64,000 nt of DNA from Roseovarius halotolerans (GTDB lineage Bacteria; Pseudomonadota; Alphaproteobacteria; Rhodobacterales; Rhodobacteraceae): positions 868,001 through 932,000 of the forward strand of contig NZ_FWFU01000001.1 in assembly GCF_900172255.1 (NCBI RefSeq), in the 5' to 3' direction. A program made the translations under genes and the position numbers. The notes beneath the pieces were generated by a model. The model made no database searches. It worked only from the letters and a program-made list of their open reading frames with translations, and had not been told where the DNA came from. This document shows, in pieces, positions 7,803-16,611 of this stretch (positions are counted from its first letter, which is position 1; each line of letters begins with the position of its first letter).

Positions 7803-10800
7803 ATGAGTAAGCCAGAAGTATCCCTGAGTGACCGTTACGACCTGAGTAAATCGCCAGTCCTGCTGAACGGCACGCAGGCGCTGGTGCGCCTGATGCTGAT
7901 GCAGAGCGCACGCGACCGCGCCGCGGGGCTGAACACCGCTGGATACGTCACCGGCTATCGCGGCTCGCCCCTGGGGGCGGTCGATATGCAGATGATGCGC
8001 GCGCAGAAGTCCTTGAGCGAGGCGGGCATCCTGTTTCAGCCGGGTCTCAACGAGGATCTGGCGGCGACGGCGCTTTGGGGCACGCAACAGGCGGAGCTGC
8101 GCGGCGAAGGCACGCATGACGGCGTGTTCGGGCTCTGGTACGGCAAGGGCCCCGGCGTGGACCGTTCGGGCGACGTGATGCGCCATGCCAACATGGCCGG
8201 GACATCGCGCAACGGCGGCGTCCTGATGGCCATGGGCGATGACCATACAGGGGAATCCTCGACCGTCTGCCATCAGTCCGACTGGGCGATGGTCGATGCC
8301 TATATGCCGGTGCTGTCGCCCGCAGGGGTGCAGGAAATCCTGGACTATGGGCTCTATGGCTTTGCCCTGAGCCGGTTCGCGGGTGTTTGGTGCGGCTTGA
8401 AGACGATGAAGGACACGGTCGAGGTGACCAGCGTGGTCGACGGCAGTCCCGACCGGATGCAGTTCGTCACGCCGGAATTGGACCTGCCCGAAGGCGGGCT
8501 GAACATCCGCCTCGGCGATCACTGGATACCGCAGGAAGCGCGGATGATCGACCACAAGAGGTTCGCCGCAGAAGCCTTTGCGCACGCGAACAAGATCGAC
8601 AAACGGGTCTGGGGAAAGCCGGGTGCGAAGATCGGTTTCGTCGCGGCTGGCAAGAACTGGCTGGATCTTGTGCATGCGCTAGACCTGTTGGGGATCGACG
8701 GCGCCGAGGCCGAGCGGCTGGGGCTGACCACCTACAAGATCGGCCAGACATTTCCGATGGACATGAAGGGCTTTCACGACTGGGCCGAGGGGCTGGACTT
8801 GATCGTGGTGGTCGAGGAGAAGCGCAAGCTGATCGAGGTGCAGATCAAGGAGGCGATCTTTGACGACCGGCGCGGGCGGCGCGTCTATGGCTGGTACAAG
8901 GGCGGTGCGGGCAGCATGCATTCCGAAGAGCTGTTCCCGACACGCATGGCGCTTGATCCGGTGATGATCGCCGAGAAGATCGGCACCATCCTGACCGAAG
9001 AGGGGCGCGGCACCGAACGTGTGCAGGCCGGGCTGGAGCGGATCGCCGAGTCACGCCAGGCCGAAAATACCGAGACCCTGGCGGCGCGGCTGCCCTATTT
9101 CTGCGCCGGCTGCCCGCATAACAGCTCGACCAAGCTGCCCGAGGGCAGCCGCGCCTATGCCGGGATCGGCTGTCATATCATGGCGCTCTGGATGGACCGC
9201 GAAACCAGCGGTTTCACCCATATGGGCGGTGAGGGCGCGAACTGGATCGGCGAGGCGCCGTTTTCGACGCGCGGCCATGTGTTCCAGAACCTGGGCGACG
9301 GCACCTACAACCATTCGGGCCTGCTGGCGATCCGGGCGGCGGTGGCGGCGGGCGTCACCATGACCTACAAGATTCTCTACAACGACGCCGTGGCGATGAC
9401 TGGCGGGCAAAGCAACGAGGGCGGGCTTGGCCCGGACCGGATCGTGCGCGAGCTGCGCGCCATGGGGGTGCGCGACATCGCGCTGGTCTTTGACCCCAAG
9501 GAAGAACCCGCGCGGCGCGACTTTCCCGACGATATCGGTTGGCACGTCCGCGACGAACTGCCTGAAGTGCAGGAAAAGTTCACTAAAATCAGTGGTGTAT
9601 CTGCCATTGTTTACGTCCAGACCTGTGCCGCTGAAAAGCGCCGCCGCCGCAAGCGCGGCAATTTTCCCGACCCGGACAAGCGCGTCTTCATCAACAGCGA
9701 TGTCTGCGAGGGCTGCGGTGATTGCGGGGTGCAGTCGAACTGCGTTGCAGTCACACCGCTGGAAACCGAACTGGGGCGCAAACGCGCCATCGACCAATCC
9801 GCCTGCAACAAGGATTTCAGTTGCCTCAAGGGGTTCTGCCCTTCCTTCGTGACACTGGAAGGTGCGAAGATCCGCAAGGAAGAGGCCAGCGATTTCGTAT
9901 TGCCGGACCTGCCCGAGCCTGACCTGCCGCGCATTGACGGCACCCATAACGTGGTGATCACCGGCGTCGGGGGCACGGGCGTCGTGACCATCGGCGCGGT
10001 GATGGCGCAGGCGGCGCAGCTGGATGGCAAGGGTGCGGGCATGATGGAGATGGCCGGGCTTGCTCAAAAGGGCGGCGCTGTGCATATCCATTGCCGGATT
10101 GCCGAAAAGCCAAGTGATATCAGTGCGATCCGTGTCGCCACCGGCGAGGCGCATGCATTGATCGGCGGCGATCTGGTGGTCAGCGCCGGGCCTTCTACCC
10201 TTGGCCTGATGCGCGGGGATGGCGCCGGTGGCGTGGTCAACAGCCACGAGATCATCACCGGCGAGTTCACCCGCAACACCGAATTCCGCCTGCCGACGGA
10301 AGAACTGGAACTGTCCCTGAAGGCCCGGCTGCGCGACAAGGTGCAGCTGTTTGATGCCCATGATCTGGCGCGGGTCACGATGGGGGATTCGATCTTTTCC
10401 AACATGATCGTCTTTGGTGCGGCCTGGCAGCGCGGTCTTGTGCCGCTTGGCCATGACGCCATCGCTGGGGCGATCACGCTGAACGGCGCAGCGGTTGATA
10501 AGAACCTGCGCGCCTTCGAGATCGGACGATGGGCCGCCGCCTTCCCCGAGGAGGTGCAGCGCCATATCACGCCCGATGTCACGCCGATGCCCGAGACGCT
10601 GGAGGACAGGATCGCCTATCGCGCCGATCATCTGGCCGCCTATCAGGGCGAGGGGCTGGTCCGGCGCTATATGCGGATGCTGGAGAAAATTGAGGAGCCC
10701 GCGCTGCGCGAGGCGGTAGCCAAGGGCTATCATAAGCTCTTGTCCTACAAGGATGAATACGAGGTGGCGCGGCTGTTGCTCGGCACCCGCGACAAGGCGA

Positions 10801-11222
10801 AAGCCGAGTTCGATGGCGATTTCGGGATGCGCTTTCACCTGGCGCCACCGCTTCTGGCGAAGACCGGCAAGGACGGGCGCCCGCAAAAGCGCGTGTTCGG
10901 CCCCTGGCTGGAACGGCCGCTGCGCTGGATGGCCGCGATGAGGTGGCTGCGCGGCACGCCGCTCGACCCGTTCGGCTATACTGCCGAGCGCCGGATGGAG
11001 CGTGCCCTGATTGCGCAATATGAGAAGGACATGCAGGAGGTGCTGCCCAAGGCCGATGCGGCGGTGATGGATGCAGTCGTGGCGCTGGCGGCGCTGCCCC
11101 TGGATATCCGCGGCTTTGGCCCGGTCAAGCAGGCCAATGCCGAGAAAGCCGCCAGGCGGCGCGAGGAATTGCTGGCCGTGATCCGGGATGGCGGCACGCC
11201 GATGGCGCGCGCGGCCGAGTGA
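7803..11222 (+). CDS. indolepyruvate ferredoxin oxidoreductase family protein (fused IorA-IorB)
   Basis: An 1139-residue single-chain 2-ketoacid:ferredoxin oxidoreductase. It oxidatively decarboxylates aryl pyruvates from aromatic amino acids to the acyl-CoA and reduces ferredoxin. The first 400 residues are the pyrimidine-binding domain (GYVTGYRGSPLGAVD). The thiamine-pyrophosphate domain follows at about 450-560 (CAGCPHNSS, GEGANWIGEAPF, GDGTYNHSG). A ferredoxin-like cluster region at about 630-680 has CEGCGDCGVQSNC and a further Cys group (CNKDFSCLKGFC). The gamma domain starts near 717 (ITGVGGTGVVTIG), and a long C-terminal extension is usual for the proteobacterial fused form. The start has a GAAGGGAGA site. 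It stands alone, divergent from lysR. Confidence 0.95.
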   Translation: MSKPEVSLSDRYDLSKSPVLLNGTQALVRLMLMQSARDRAAGLNTAGYVTGYRGSPLGAVDMQMMRAQKSLSEAGILFQPGLNEDLAATALWGTQQAELRGEGTHDGVFGLWYGKGPGVDRSGDVMRHANMAGTSRNGGVLMAMGDDHTGESSTVCHQSDWAMVDAYMPVLSPAGVQEILDYGLYGFALSRFAGVWCGLKTMKDTVEVTSVVDGSPDRMQFVTPELDLPEGGLNIRLGDHWIPQEARMIDHKRFAAEAFAHANKIDKRVWGKPGAKIGFVAAGKNWLDLVHALDLLGIDGAEAERLGLTTYKIGQTFPMDMKGFHDWAEGLDLIVVVEEKRKLIEVQIKEAIFDDRRGRRVYGWYKGGAGSMHSEELFPTRMALDPVMIAEKIGTILTEEGRGTERVQAGLERIAESRQAENTETLAARLPYFCAGCPHNSSTKLPEGSRAYAGIGCHIMALWMDRETSGFTHMGGEGANWIGEAPFSTRGHVFQNLGDGTYNHSGLLAIRAAVAAGVTMTYKILYNDAVAMTGGQSNEGGLGPDRIVRELRAMGVRDIALVFDPKEEPARRDFPDDIGWHVRDELPEVQEKFTKISGVSAIVYVQTCAAEKRRRRKRGNFPDPDKRVFINSDVCEGCGDCGVQSNCVAVTPLETELGRKRAIDQSACNKDFSCLKGFCPSFVTLEGAKIRKEEASDFVLPDLPEPDLPRIDGTHNVVITGVGGTGVVTIGAVMAQAAQLDGKGAGMMEMAGLAQKGGAVHIHCRIAEKPSDISAIRVATGEAHALIGGDLVVSAGPSTLGLMRGDGAGGVVNSHEIITGEFTRNTEFRLPTEELELSLKARLRDKVQLFDAHDLARVTMGDSIFSNMIVFGAAWQRGLVPLGHDAIAGAITLNGAAVDKNLRAFEIGRWAAAFPEEVQRHITPDVTPMPETLEDRIAYRADHLAAYQGEGLVRRYMRMLEKIEEPALREAVAKGYHKLLSYKDEYEVARLLLGTRDKAKAEFDGDFGMRFHLAPPLLAKTGKDGRPQKRVFGPWLERPLRWMAAMRWLRGTPLDPFGYTAERRMERALIAQYEKDMQEVLPKADAAVMDAVVALAALPLDIRGFGPVKQANAEKAARRREELLAVIRDGGTPMARAAE

Positions 11223-11317
11223 TTGTCATGAAACCGTAACGCGTTTCAGGCACATCCGTCACACGGCGCGCAGAGCGCGACGGCATGACGACATGTTCGG
11301 AAGCCGGAAAGGTGACG

Positions 11318-12181
11318 ATGGACCAGCAACGCCACATCGCGCGCGACATCAGCTATGCCCACGCCGCCCAGACGCGGGGCGGGCGGGCGATGATCCGCAC
11401 CATGGAGAACCTGACCGGGCGTATCCGGCTGATCAAGCGCGCCAGTGGCTACGAGGACGAGATCGCGCAGGGGCGCGATTTCTGGCAGGTCATCACCGAA
11501 CGCTACGGGCTGACGCTCGATGTGGTGGCGGGCCAGCTTGACAGCATCCCGCGCGAGGGGCCGCTGGTCCTGATCGCCAACCATCCCTACGGTATCCTCG
11601 ATGGGCTGATGATGGGTCATATCCTGAGCCGCACGCGGGGCGATTTCCGCATCATGGCGCATGAGGTGTTTCGCAAGGCCGAGGATGTGCGCCGCGTGAT
11701 CCTGCCGGTCAGTTTCGACGGCACCCGGGAGGCGATGGCGCTCAATCTTCAGACCCGCCGCAACGCCCTGGAGTATCTGGGGCAGGGCGGCGCGGTGGGG
11801 ATCTTCCCCGGCGGCACCGTCAGCACCGCCGTCAAACCCTTTGCGCAGCCGATGGATCCGGGCTGGCGCGGGTTTACGGCGCGGATGGTCGCGAAATCGG
11901 ACGCGACCGTGGTGCCGGTGTTCTTCGATGGCCATACGAGCCGCCTCTTTCAGGTCGCTAGCCACCTGCATTACACCCTGCGGATGGGGCTTTTGATCAA
12001 GGAATTCGGCAAGCGGGTCGACACCCCCGTGCGGGTCGTTCTGGGCGAACCGATCGCGCGAGAGGCGTTGGCGGCGCGGGTGTCGGACAGCAAATCCCTT
12101 ATGGCGTTCCTGCGTCACAAGACGTATGAGCTTAGCCCACGACCGGTCGATCCCGATGCGGTCGGCTTCGAGTTCGAATAG
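11318..12181 (+). CDS. 1-acyl-glycerol-phosphate acyltransferase-like protein (PlsC superfamily)
   Basis: A 287-residue acyltransferase-fold protein. The acyl-transfer motif is IANHPYGILDG (His near residue 89, Asp six residues on). A second block, GTREAMALN, and the substrate motif IFPGGTVSTA near residue 167 follow, then ATVVPVFFDGHTSRLF. The family moves acyl groups from acyl-CoA or acyl-ACP to lysophospholipids or other acceptors such as lyso-ornithine lipid at the inner membrane. No membrane segment is obvious. The start at 11318 is preferred over 11285 because GGAAAGG lies just upstream. It is followed after 24 bases by murI and is likely cotranscribed. The acceptor lipid cannot be told. 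Confidence 0.85.
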   Translation: MDQQRHIARDISYAHAAQTRGGRAMIRTMENLTGRIRLIKRASGYEDEIAQGRDFWQVITERYGLTLDVVAGQLDSIPREGPLVLIANHPYGILDGLMMGHILSRTRGDFRIMAHEVFRKAEDVRRVILPVSFDGTREAMALNLQTRRNALEYLGQGGAVGIFPGGTVSTAVKPFAQPMDPGWRGFTARMVAKSDATVVPVFFDGHTSRLFQVASHLHYTLRMGLLIKEFGKRVDTPVRVVLGEPIAREALAARVSDSKSLMAFLRHKTYELSPRPVDPDAVGFEFE

Positions 12182-12205
12182 GGGCGCGCCGGGGCGCGGG
12201 CGGAC

Positions 12206-13018
12206 ATGGCGGTTGGGATTTTCGACAGCGGGCTGGGCGGCCTGACGGTTCTGGAAGCGGTGCAGGAGCGGCTGCCAGACGTGGCTTTCATCTATTACGG
12301 TGACAATGCGCACGCGCCTTACGGGGTGCGCGATGCGGATGATGTCTATGACCTCACGACCCGGGCGGTGGAGCGGCTTTGGGGTGCGGGATGCGACCTC
12401 GTGATCCTCGCCTGCAACACCGCCAGCGCCGCCGCCCTACGCCGGATGCAGGAAAAGGGCGTGCCGCCCGGCAAGCGGGTGCTCGGCGTTTTTGTTCCAT
12501 TGATTGAAGCACTTACAGAACGCCAATGGGGCGACAATTCACCCCCGCGAGAGGTTGCGGTCAAGCATGTGGCGCTGTTTGCGACGCCGGCGACGGTGAG
12601 CAGTCGGGCGTTTCAGCGGGAGCTGGCGTTCCGGGCGGTGGGCGTGGATGTGGAGGCGCAGGCCTGCGGCGGGGTGGTCGACGCCATCGAGGAGGGCGAC
12701 ATGATCCTCGCGGAGGCGCTGGTGCGCAGCCATGTGGATGCACTGAAGCGCAAGATGCCCAATCCCGAGGCCGCGATCCTCGGCTGCACCCATTACCCCT
12801 TGATGCAAAACGTTTTTCAGGAGGCCCTGGGGCCGGATGTGCAGGTCTACAGCCAGGCCAATCTGGTCGCCGAGAGCCTTGCCGACTACCTTGAACGCCA
12901 CCCGAAGATGCGCGGCGAGGGGGGCGAGGGGGCTTACCTGACCACGGGCGATCCGCGGCGCGTGTCGAGCCGCGCGACGCAATTCCTGCGCCGCCCGATC
13001 ACCTTCACCGCCGCCTGA
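12206..13018 (+). CDS. murI: glutamate racemase
   Basis: A 270-residue enzyme making D-glutamate for peptidoglycan. Both catalytic cysteines are present: C70 in [10 protein letters not shown] and C194 in [10 protein letters not shown]. The N-terminal [11 protein letters not shown] and [11 protein letters not shown] match the family. It follows the acyltransferase gene closely and is the last gene before the repeat-flanked cassette. Confidence 0.97.
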   Translation: MAVGIFDSGLGGLTVLEAVQERLPDVAFIYYGDNAHAPYGVRDADDVYDLTTRAVERLWGAGCDLVILACNTASAAALRRMQEKGVPPGKRVLGVFVPLIEALTERQWGDNSPPREVAVKHVALFATPATVSSRAFQRELAFRAVGVDVEAQACGGVVDAIEEGDMILAEALVRSHVDALKRKMPNPEAAILGCTHYPLMQNVFQEALGPDVQVYSQANLVAESLADYLERHPKMRGEGGEGAYLTTGDPRRVSSRATQFLRRPITFTAA

Positions 13019-13126
13019 AGGAGCGTACAGAACGTCCGTTTTGTACGCCGGCTTTGTACGCAAACCGGGACCGGTGGGATGTGTTCTGTACATTTTGGGG
13101 ATTTGGCGGGGTTTCGGGGCCTGCTG
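13019..13126. other. intergenic stretch after murI with repeated GTAC(A/G) words
   Basis: No gene seen. GTACA or GTACG occurs four times between 13025 and 13091 (GTACAG, TTGTACG, TTGTACG, TGTACA). The spacing is irregular and does not match the LexA pattern GTTC-N7-GTTC found elsewhere in the window. Confidence 0.4.
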
Positions 13127-13215
13127 CCCCGGCGCGAACGGCACCGGAGGTGCCGCGCCATCGTCGGGTCGTCCGGCGGCCTGACGATTGGATGGGGTGT
13201 GGTGCGTGTCGGGGG
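13127..13215 (+). repeat. left direct repeat flanking the PadR/sugar-transferase cassette
   Basis: This stretch runs from CCCCGGCGCGAA through a palindrome (13160-13188, ATCGTCGGG ... GGCCTGACGAT) to CGTGTCGGGGG. It is nearly the same as 15013-15104, in the same orientation, with an internal variable part of about 15 bases. The palindrome could fold as a stem with a 4-6 base loop, like a REP element. The two copies bracket 1.8 kb of visibly AT-richer DNA. Confidence 0.8.
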
Positions 13216-13331
13216 AGAGTGATGACTGGTTTCAGCCCGAAGCGGACTTAGCCATCCATAGTGTCAGGCGCAAATCGGACATACGCGGCGCATTGAAGAA
13301 GAGTCATCTGTACCGGACGTAGAAGAGCCTG

Positions 13332-14234
13332 TCATGCACCCGTTTTCTGGCAGACCACGGCACATGTAGCCAACATGATCTTTATGTCAGTCCACAGTGA
13401 TTGCTGTTTAAAATATTCGTCGTCCAGACGTTCGCGATACTTAAAATCGCAGCAAAGCCGACGCGATATCTGCCATAACCCAGTAATACCAGGGCGCAGT
13501 TTATAATACGCCTCTCCGTCGTACAGGCGCTGCTGCTCAATCAGCAGGGGGCGCGGCCCGACAAGCGACATCGTACCGTTCAACACGTTCCACAGCTGCG
13601 GCAATTCGTCCAGCGAAGTCTTGCGCAAAAACCAACCTATTTTTGTTATACGGGGATCGCTCCTGAGCCTCCGGTATTCTGTCCATGCAAGCCGCGCGTT
13701 GACGTTCCGCTCCAGATACCTCTCAAGACGTTTATCCGCGTCATAAAACATCGTGCGCAACTTCCATATGCGAAAGGTGCGACCGTTCTGACCGACGCGC
13801 ATTTGGCTGTAGAAGGGTGACTTGCCGTCGAGCGCGACCAAGACCGCAAAGAGCAATACGATGGGCCCAATACTAGGGAACGATAGCCCTACAAATACGA
13901 TATCAAGTATCCGTTTGAAAATTCGTTGTCTTGCTGTCGCTCCCACCGCAGGGCAAAGCGTCTGGCGAATTCTGTATGCGCCCCAGAAGTAAATCGTTGC
14001 TGCGTGCCAAAGCTTGCCAGATGTTTCTGGAATCTCAATAAGGTGGGCGGACCATTCCTCATAAAAACCAGCCGCGTACTCTTCGCCCAACTTCAACGAG
14101 GCTCGTCGAAGAAGGTTCTGGGCGATGCGGGGAATGAATAATTTGGCATCATCCGCAAGAACTTTTGTGACAACGCCGACGACAACTGCACCCAAGCAAC
14201 CAAATGTCAAAAAAATGATTTCTGAGAGCGCCAT
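13332..14234 (-). CDS. bacterial sugar transferase (initiating phosphoglycosyl transferase) with an unusual N-terminal domain
   Basis: A 300-residue protein. Residues about 104-295 are a monotopic phosphoglycosyl transferase, which loads the first sugar phosphate on undecaprenyl phosphate for exopolysaccharide or O-antigen. Motifs are FKRILDIV, WKLRTMFYDADKRL, FLRKTSLDELPQLWNVL, MSLVGPRPL and YKLRPGITGLWQISRR. The first 90 residues differ from WbaP or WcaJ. One membrane helix is followed by a block (IPRIAQNLLRRASLKLGEEY, FYEEWSAHLIEIPETSGKLW) that resembles the small proteins often encoded beside PadR regulators. The ATG at 14234 overlaps the padR stop as TGATG. The gene is AT-richer than its neighbours, suggesting transfer. 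No other polysaccharide genes are nearby. Confidence 0.88.
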   Translation of the reverse strand: MALSEIIFLTFGCLGAVVVGVVTKVLADDAKLFIPRIAQNLLRRASLKLGEEYAAGFYEEWSAHLIEIPETSGKLWHAATIYFWGAYRIRQTLCPAVGATARQRIFKRILDIVFVGLSFPSIGPIVLLFAVLVALDGKSPFYSQMRVGQNGRTFRIWKLRTMFYDADKRLERYLERNVNARLAWTEYRRLRSDPRITKIGWFLRKTSLDELPQLWNVLNGTMSLVGPRPLLIEQQRLYDGEAYYKLRPGITGLWQISRRLCCDFKYRERLDDEYFKQQSLWTDIKIMLATCAVVCQKTGA

Positions 14235-14563
14235 CACTTGGCTCCTAACACTGAGTTAATGACCGGGTCGCCTGTAACGACCGGTTCGAACTGCGGATGA
14301 ATTGACCGCATTTTTTCATTAAGCGCAGCAATGCCTTGACCATTAACTTTGTAATAACGCCGTCTTGGTCTTCCAAGCTCCTGCGGGTCACCGTCCTCCC
14401 ACTGAGAATCTAGCAGCCCGGCTTCTTCAAGCTTGACCAATAGAGGGTATAGAGTGCCTGACGAGATACCAAGTGATTTGCTCAGAGAATATCCGGCGAA
14501 ACTCTCCTGCGGAAAGTTCGATAGAAATAGCAATATCTCCAGAGGTCTTCCGCTTATCCGCAT
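14234..14563 (-). CDS. PadR family transcriptional regulator
   Basis: A 109-residue winged helix protein: PLEILLFLSNFP, YSLSKSLGISSGTLYPLLVK, LEEAGLLDSQWED and GRPRRRYYKVNGQG are the PadR signature. The C-terminal dimer helix is short, as in the small PadR-s2 type. The start at 14563 has a GGAAAGGAG site; the longer frame to 14593 adds ten residues with no site. It is coupled to the sugar transferase by overlapping stop and start, so it probably represses its own two-gene operon. Paired AT-rich direct repeats lie just upstream. The AT-rich composition matches its partner, not the rest of the window. Confidence 0.9.
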   Translation of the reverse strand: MRISGRPLEILLFLSNFPQESFAGYSLSKSLGISSGTLYPLLVKLEEAGLLDSQWEDGDPQELGRPRRRYYKVNGQGIAALNEKMRSIHPQFEPVVTGDPVINSVLGAK

Positions 14564-14595
14564 TCGAGTCTCCTTTCCGACCCAACCTAGCACTA

Positions 14596-14632
14596 AAAAT
14601 CTATATAGGTCAAGATAGAAAATCTACATAGG
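14596..14632. promoter_or_regulatory. direct-repeat operator and promoter of padR
   Basis: AAAATCTATATAGG (14596-14609) and AAAATCTACATAGG (14619-14632) are spaced 23 bp start to start, about two helical turns. They cover the -10/-35 region expected for leftward transcription of padR. This suggests cooperative binding of two PadR dimers. Confidence 0.55.
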
Positions 14633-15012
14633 GGGTCTTGAGCAGTTTTTGAGGTGTCAGATTGCCGCCAAAACTATCGATGGATCAACCGTTTACCCGC
14701 TTCCCTTTCTTGTGATCGCCTCGCAGATTGGCCAATCCATTTCGGCTATAGGATCGGCGGTTCGCGCCACTCTTCAGGACTTTGTTGTAGGCAACCCTAC
14801 CGACAAGGTGGTCGCGTGGAACTCCAAGGCGCTAAGCTTTGCATCGACGGCAAAAAGGCGAAGGCTGCGGTGCGACATCGCGATGGAATTCTAATGTCTG
14901 CGAGCGGTCTTCGGTGTGACTGTGCAAAGTTGGCTTTCTGCGCTGAACGGTCATCACGGAGCGATGCGGTAATATCCTAGTCTGATCGGTCGCACTTCTG
15001 TCCAGCACCTTC
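14633..15012. other. intergenic part of the cassette, no recognisable gene
   Basis: Short open frames exist on both strands (for example 14649-14894 on plus) but have no ribosome site, no recognisable domain and no continuation. This may be remnant DNA of the acquired cassette. I see no RNA gene or transposase piece. Confidence 0.4.
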
Positions 15013-15104
15013 CCCCGGCGCGAATAGCGGCCCTTGGGCCGCCGCGCCATCGTCGGGCCGTCCGGCGGCCTGACGATTGGATGGGGTGCGCTGCATCTCG
15101 GGGG
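15013..15104 (+). repeat. right direct repeat flanking the cassette
   Basis: This is the second copy of the 13127-13215 repeat, same orientation, including the palindrome at 15049-15077. It runs directly into the tandem array, whose first unit begins within it. Confidence 0.8.
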
Positions 15105-15480
15105 TGGAGGGATTTGGCGGGGATAAAGTGCCTTCATCCACCGTCGGATCGTCAGCCCCCGGCCCGACGCTGGCGCGGGGTCTTTCGCGCGGTTGTCATG
15201 CCGAGGCGGGTCTTTGGCCTGACGATTGGACGGGTTGCGCTGCGTCTTGGGGTTGGAGGGGCTTGGCTGGCATAAAGTGCTCGCATCAAAGGTTGTATCG
15301 TCAGTCCCCGGCCCGACGCTGGAGCGGCGTCTTTCGCGCGGTTGTCATGCCAGAGGCGGGCGTTTGGGCTGACGATTGGATGGGGTACGCTGCGTGTCGG
15401 GGTTGGACGGGCTTGGCCAGGATAAAGCGGCAGCATCCACCGCTGGCTCGTCAAACCCCGGCCCGACGATGGCGCTTCCT
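15071..15480 (+). repeat. tandem array of a 150-bp unit (two full copies and a partial third)
   Basis: TGACGATTGG recurs at 15071, 15220 and 15370, giving a period of 149-150 bp. Between these, blocks such as GATAAAGTG/CATAAAGTG, ATCGTCAG, CCCCGGCCCGACG and CTTTCGCGCGGTTGTCATGC recur in the same order. Within each unit CTGACGAT and ATCGTCAG form an inverted pair about 75 bases apart, so each could fold into a long stem. The array stops about 85 bases before argC. It has no protein-coding sign and is not a CRISPR array. Confidence 0.8.
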
Positions 15481-15564
15481 TACCCCCGCCGTCGCGCCTT
15501 GCGTGCTCTTGGCAAGCGCGCGTCCAGCATGTAGGCACATGCCGATTGAAAACCGGGGAATGAC

Positions 15565-16593
15565 ATGAGCCACAAGATCGCAATTCTGGGTGCCAGCGGC
15601 TACACGGGGGCCGAGCTGGTCCGGCTGATCGCCACGCATCCGGGCCTCGAGATCGCGGCGCTGGCGGCGAACTCGAAGGCGGGGCAGGACATGGCGCAGG
15701 TCTTTCCGCATCTGCGGCACCTGGACTTGCCGGTGCTGGTCACCATCGACGAGATCGATTTCGCGGATATCGACCTCTGTTTCTGCGCGCTGCCGCACAA
15801 GACCAGCCAGGAAGTCATCAGCGCCCTGCCGCGTGACCTCAAGATCGTGGACCTGAGCGCCGATTTCCGGCTGCGTGACCCTGCCGCCTATGAGCGCTGG
15901 TATGGCAATCCCCATGCCGCGCCCGAGCTGCAGAAAGAGGCGGTCTACGGGCTGACCGAGTTCTACCGCGACGAGATCCGCGCGGCGCGGCTGGTGGCGG
16001 GCACGGGCTGTAACGCGGCGACGGGGCAGTACCTGTTGCGCCCGCTGATTAGCGCGGGGGTGATCGACCTTGACGAGATCATCCTCGACCTCAAATGCGG
16101 GGTGTCGGGGGCGGGGCGGTCGCTCAAGGAGAACCTGCTTCATGCCGAGCTGAGCGAGGGCTATCACGCCTATGCGCTTGGCAGCACGCATCGTCATCTG
16201 GGCGAGTTCGACCAGGAGTTCACCGCGCTGGCGGGGCGCGAGGTCAAGGTCCAGTTCACGCCGCACCTGATCCCGGCGAACCGGGGGATCCTGGCCACGG
16301 GCTATGTGCATGGCGATGCGGCGAAGGTGCATGCTGCGCTGGCGGCGGCCTATGCGGGCGAGCCTTTCATCGAGGTGCTGCCGCTGGGCGAGGCGCCGAG
16401 CACGCGCCATGTGCGTGGCAGCAATTTCTGCCATATCGGCGTGGTCGCCGACCGCCGGGAAGGGCGCACGATCCTGGTGGGCGCGCTCGATAACCTGACA
16501 AAAGGTAGCAGCGGGCAGGCATTGCAGAATGCCAATCTGATGCTAGATATTCAGGAAACCGAAGGTCTGATGATGGCCCCGGTCTTTCCTTGA
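15565..16593 (+). CDS. argC: N-acetyl-gamma-glutamyl-phosphate reductase
   Basis: A 342-residue NADPH-dependent reductase for the third step of arginine synthesis. The dinucleotide-binding start [15 protein letters not shown], the catalytic cysteine C149 in [13 protein letters not shown], and [10 protein letters not shown] with its nearby histidine are all present. Length is that of the long (type 1) form. The adjacent ccmE gene follows after 18 bases. Confidence 0.98.
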   Translation: MSHKIAILGASGYTGAELVRLIATHPGLEIAALAANSKAGQDMAQVFPHLRHLDLPVLVTIDEIDFADIDLCFCALPHKTSQEVISALPRDLKIVDLSADFRLRDPAAYERWYGNPHAAPELQKEAVYGLTEFYRDEIRAARLVAGTGCNAATGQYLLRPLISAGVIDLDEIILDLKCGVSGAGRSLKENLLHAELSEGYHAYALGSTHRHLGEFDQEFTALAGREVKVQFTPHLIPANRGILATGYVHGDAAKVHAALAAAYAGEPFIEVLPLGEAPSTRHVRGSNFCHIGVVADRREGRTILVGALDNLTKGSSGQALQNANLMLDIQETEGLMMAPVFP

Positions 16594-16611
16594 GCTAGCG
16601 CGGGTGAAGCC

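Noticed and set aside
9051-11018. 655-codon frame antisense to the indolepyruvate oxidoreductase gene
   Set aside because: No domain and low-complexity composition; the sense gene is certain.
13024-13091. LexA-type operator in the GTAC-rich stretch after murI
   Set aside because: Spacing between GTAC/GAAC words does not fit GTTC-N7-GTTC and no SOS gene follows.
14649-14894. Possible small gene in the cassette
   Set aside because: No ribosome site, no domain, no conserved feature visible; left as unannotated intergenic DNA.
15071-15480. CRISPR array
   Set aside because: The period is 150 bp and the whole unit is repeated, without short identical repeats and unique spacers, and no cas genes are present.
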